The translations under genes and the position numbers were made by a program. Below the pieces are notes generated by a model that saw only the letters and a list, made by a program, of their open reading frames with translations, was not told the origin of the DNA and ran no database searches. From NCBI GenBank assembly GCA_018241165.1, contig JAFEEK010000056.1:1-7120 (forward strand): 7,120 nt of DNA. The letters are read 5' to 3'. Shown piece by piece: positions 6,063-7,120 of the stretch. The first letter of the stretch is position 1. Each line of letters begins with the position of its first letter. This DNA is from Pseudomonadota bacterium. Its GTDB lineage: Bacteria > Pseudomonadota > Gammaproteobacteria > Xanthomonadales > Rhodanobacteraceae.

Positions 6063-7024
6063 GCGTTGCCTTCCTTGCGTTTCAACGACCGCAACATCCA
6101 GCGCGCGATCAGCAGCACGAAGAACGTCACGACGAACAGCAGGAAGCCGAGCGCGATCAGCGCCGAGCGATGCAGGCCTACGGCCTCGTTGAATTCGTTG
6201 GCGATGGACGAGGAAATCGATGTGCCCGGCATCAGCAACGACGCGGTGAGGTCGTAGGAATTGCCGAGCACGAAGGTCACCGCCATGGTCTCGCCCAGCG
6301 CGCGCCCGAGGCCAAGAAAAATTCCGCCGATGACAGCTTGCCGCGTGTACGGCAACACGATGTCCCAGACCACTTCCCAGGTTGTCGAGCCCAATGCATA
6401 CGCCGATTCCTTCAGGCGCACGGGCACGGTCTGGAACACTTCGCGCATCACCGACGAGATGAACGGTACGATCATCACCGCCAGCACAATGCCGGCGGTG
6501 AGCAATCCCAGGCCCAAGGGCGGTCCGCGGAACAAGGCGCCGACAAACGGAAGTTTTCCGAGCGTGGAATCCAGCAGCGGATCGATGTGCACGGCCATGA
6601 ACGGCACGAACACGAACAATCCCCACATGCCGTAGATGATGGATGGAATCGCCGCGAGCAATTCGATCGCGGTGCCGACCGGAGCGCGCAGCCACGCCGG
6701 CGCAATTTCGGTCAGGAACACCGCGATGCCGAAACTCAAGGGCACCGCAATGACGATCGCAATCAGCGATGTGATCAAGGTCCCGTAGATCGGCGCCCAG
6801 GCGCCGTAGACGTTCTCGACGGGATTCCACTGCGCACTGGTCAAAAAACGCAGGCCATCGCCGAACAACACTTCGCGTCCGCCCCACAGCGTGGACAGCG
6901 CTGCGCCGAGCAACGCAGCCAGCACGAGCAAGGCGCACAACCGCAGCACGCCGCGAAACCACGCGTCGTTGCGTGCGTCGATGTGGCTGCGGGTATCGGA
7001 AGCGTTGATCGCGACTGCTGACAT
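6059..7024 (-). CDS. pstC: phosphate ABC transporter permease PstC
   Basis: A 321-residue inner-membrane permease, partner of PstA in the Pst phosphate importer. After a polar cytoplasmic N-terminus (1-24) come hydrophobic segments at about 25-46, 78-105, 117-145, 172-194, 228-252 and 286-308. Family features include AAIPSIIYGMWGLFVFVP (124-141) and the EAA coupling loop ESAYALGSTTWEVVWDIVLP (206-225) followed by GLGRALGETMAV. A long periplasmic loop with WNPVENVYGAWAPIYGTL is typical of PstC. Length is normal. ATG 7024 is the natural start; the ribosome site is weak (CGGAA about 7 bases upstream). It is the first gene of this operon in the window; the binding-protein gene pstS, usually next to it, is not visible. 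Confidence 0.97.
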   Translation of the reverse strand: MSAVAINASDTRSHIDARNDAWFRGVLRLCALLVLAALLGAALSTLWGGREVLFGDGLRFLTSAQWNPVENVYGAWAPIYGTLITSLIAIVIAVPLSFGIAVFLTEIAPAWLRAPVGTAIELLAAIPSIIYGMWGLFVFVPFMAVHIDPLLDSTLGKLPFVGALFRGPPLGLGLLTAGIVLAVMIVPFISSVMREVFQTVPVRLKESAYALGSTTWEVVWDIVLPYTRQAVIGGIFLGLGRALGETMAVTFVLGNSYDLTASLLMPGTSISSSIANEFNEAVGLHRSALIALGFLLFVVTFFVLLIARWMLRSLKRKEGNA

Positions 7025-7059
7025 TGATGATTCCGAACAATGGGATGGTGATCTGATCC

Positions 7060-7082
7060 TCCCCCTTCCGCAGGGAGGGGGA
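7060..7082. repeat. GC-rich palindromic intergenic repeat, copy 1
   Basis: TCCCCCTTCC (7060-7069), loop GCA, GGGAGGGGGA (7073-7082): a 10-base stem with one mismatch that a G-U pair would tolerate in RNA. The left part (15 bases, 7060-7074) recurs exactly at 7106-7120. It looks like a short dispersed palindromic element of the REP kind in the leader of pstC. It could form a hairpin that affects how much transcript reaches pstC from genes upstream. Membership of a dispersed family is inferred from two local copies only. Confidence 0.55.
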
Positions 7083-7105
7083 TTGAGGGGGCGATGGCTC
7101 CAGCT

Positions 7106-7120
7106 TCCCCCTTCCGCAGG
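7106..7120. repeat. GC-rich palindromic intergenic repeat, copy 2 (cut by window edge)
   Basis: The 15 bases here are identical to 7060-7074, starting 46 bases further on. The expected right arm would fall beyond the window, so whether it also forms a hairpin cannot be seen. Confidence 0.5.

Noticed and set aside
6063..7040. The pstA reading frame stays open upstream through all of pstC, giving an apparent 615-residue protein.
   Set aside because: The upstream part is arginine-rich, lacks family features and overlaps pstC in another frame. The pstA start at 6062 has a strong ribosome site, so the extension is a GC-driven shadow.
1..7120. CRISPR arrays, tRNA or rRNA genes, insertion sequences.
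   Set aside because: No spaced direct repeats, cloverleaf-like sequence, ribosomal RNA segments or transposase were seen.

Overview
The window is GC-rich proteobacterial chromosome. Every gene lies on the minus strand except one small regulator. Gene content, GC-rich codon use and a short GC-rich intergenic palindrome suggest a gammaproteobacterium, perhaps of the Xanthomonadales. That placement is inferred from general look only, and no marker gene is present.

Right part (about 3672-7120, minus strand): a phosphate-uptake operon in the order pstC, pstA, pstB, phoU. pstC and pstA overlap by 4 bases, pstA and pstB by 8, and phoU follows pstB after 14 bases. The periplasmic binding protein gene pstS is not in the window and may lie beyond the right edge. 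Just upstream of pstC are one full copy and one cut-off copy of a GC-rich palindromic repeat.

Middle (2762-3625, minus strand): an ETHE1/Blh-type metallo-beta-lactamase-fold protein, probably a persulfide dioxygenase, begins 46 bases after phoU with no visible terminator between. It runs tail to tail into a small ArsR-family repressor (2408-2758, plus strand) of the BigR/YgaV/SqrR sulfide-sensing type, with the two cysteines expected of that group. Only three bases separate their stop codons.

Left part (1-2350, minus strand): diverging from the repressor is a second operon. It encodes a cytochrome b561-type membrane protein, a small YgaP-like (DUF2892) membrane protein, a lipoprotein periplasmic adaptor and an RND permease whose gene runs off the left edge. 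A good sigma70-type promoter (TTGAAA, 17 bases, TAAATT) serves it, and a perfect AT-rich inverted repeat lies between and over the promoter elements, as expected for the repressor's operator.

The most interesting reading, which is inference, is a persulfide-responsive module. In it the repressor controls a membrane redox protein, a YgaP-like membrane protein and an RND pump, while the persulfide-oxidising enzyme next door appears to have joined the end of the phosphate operon.
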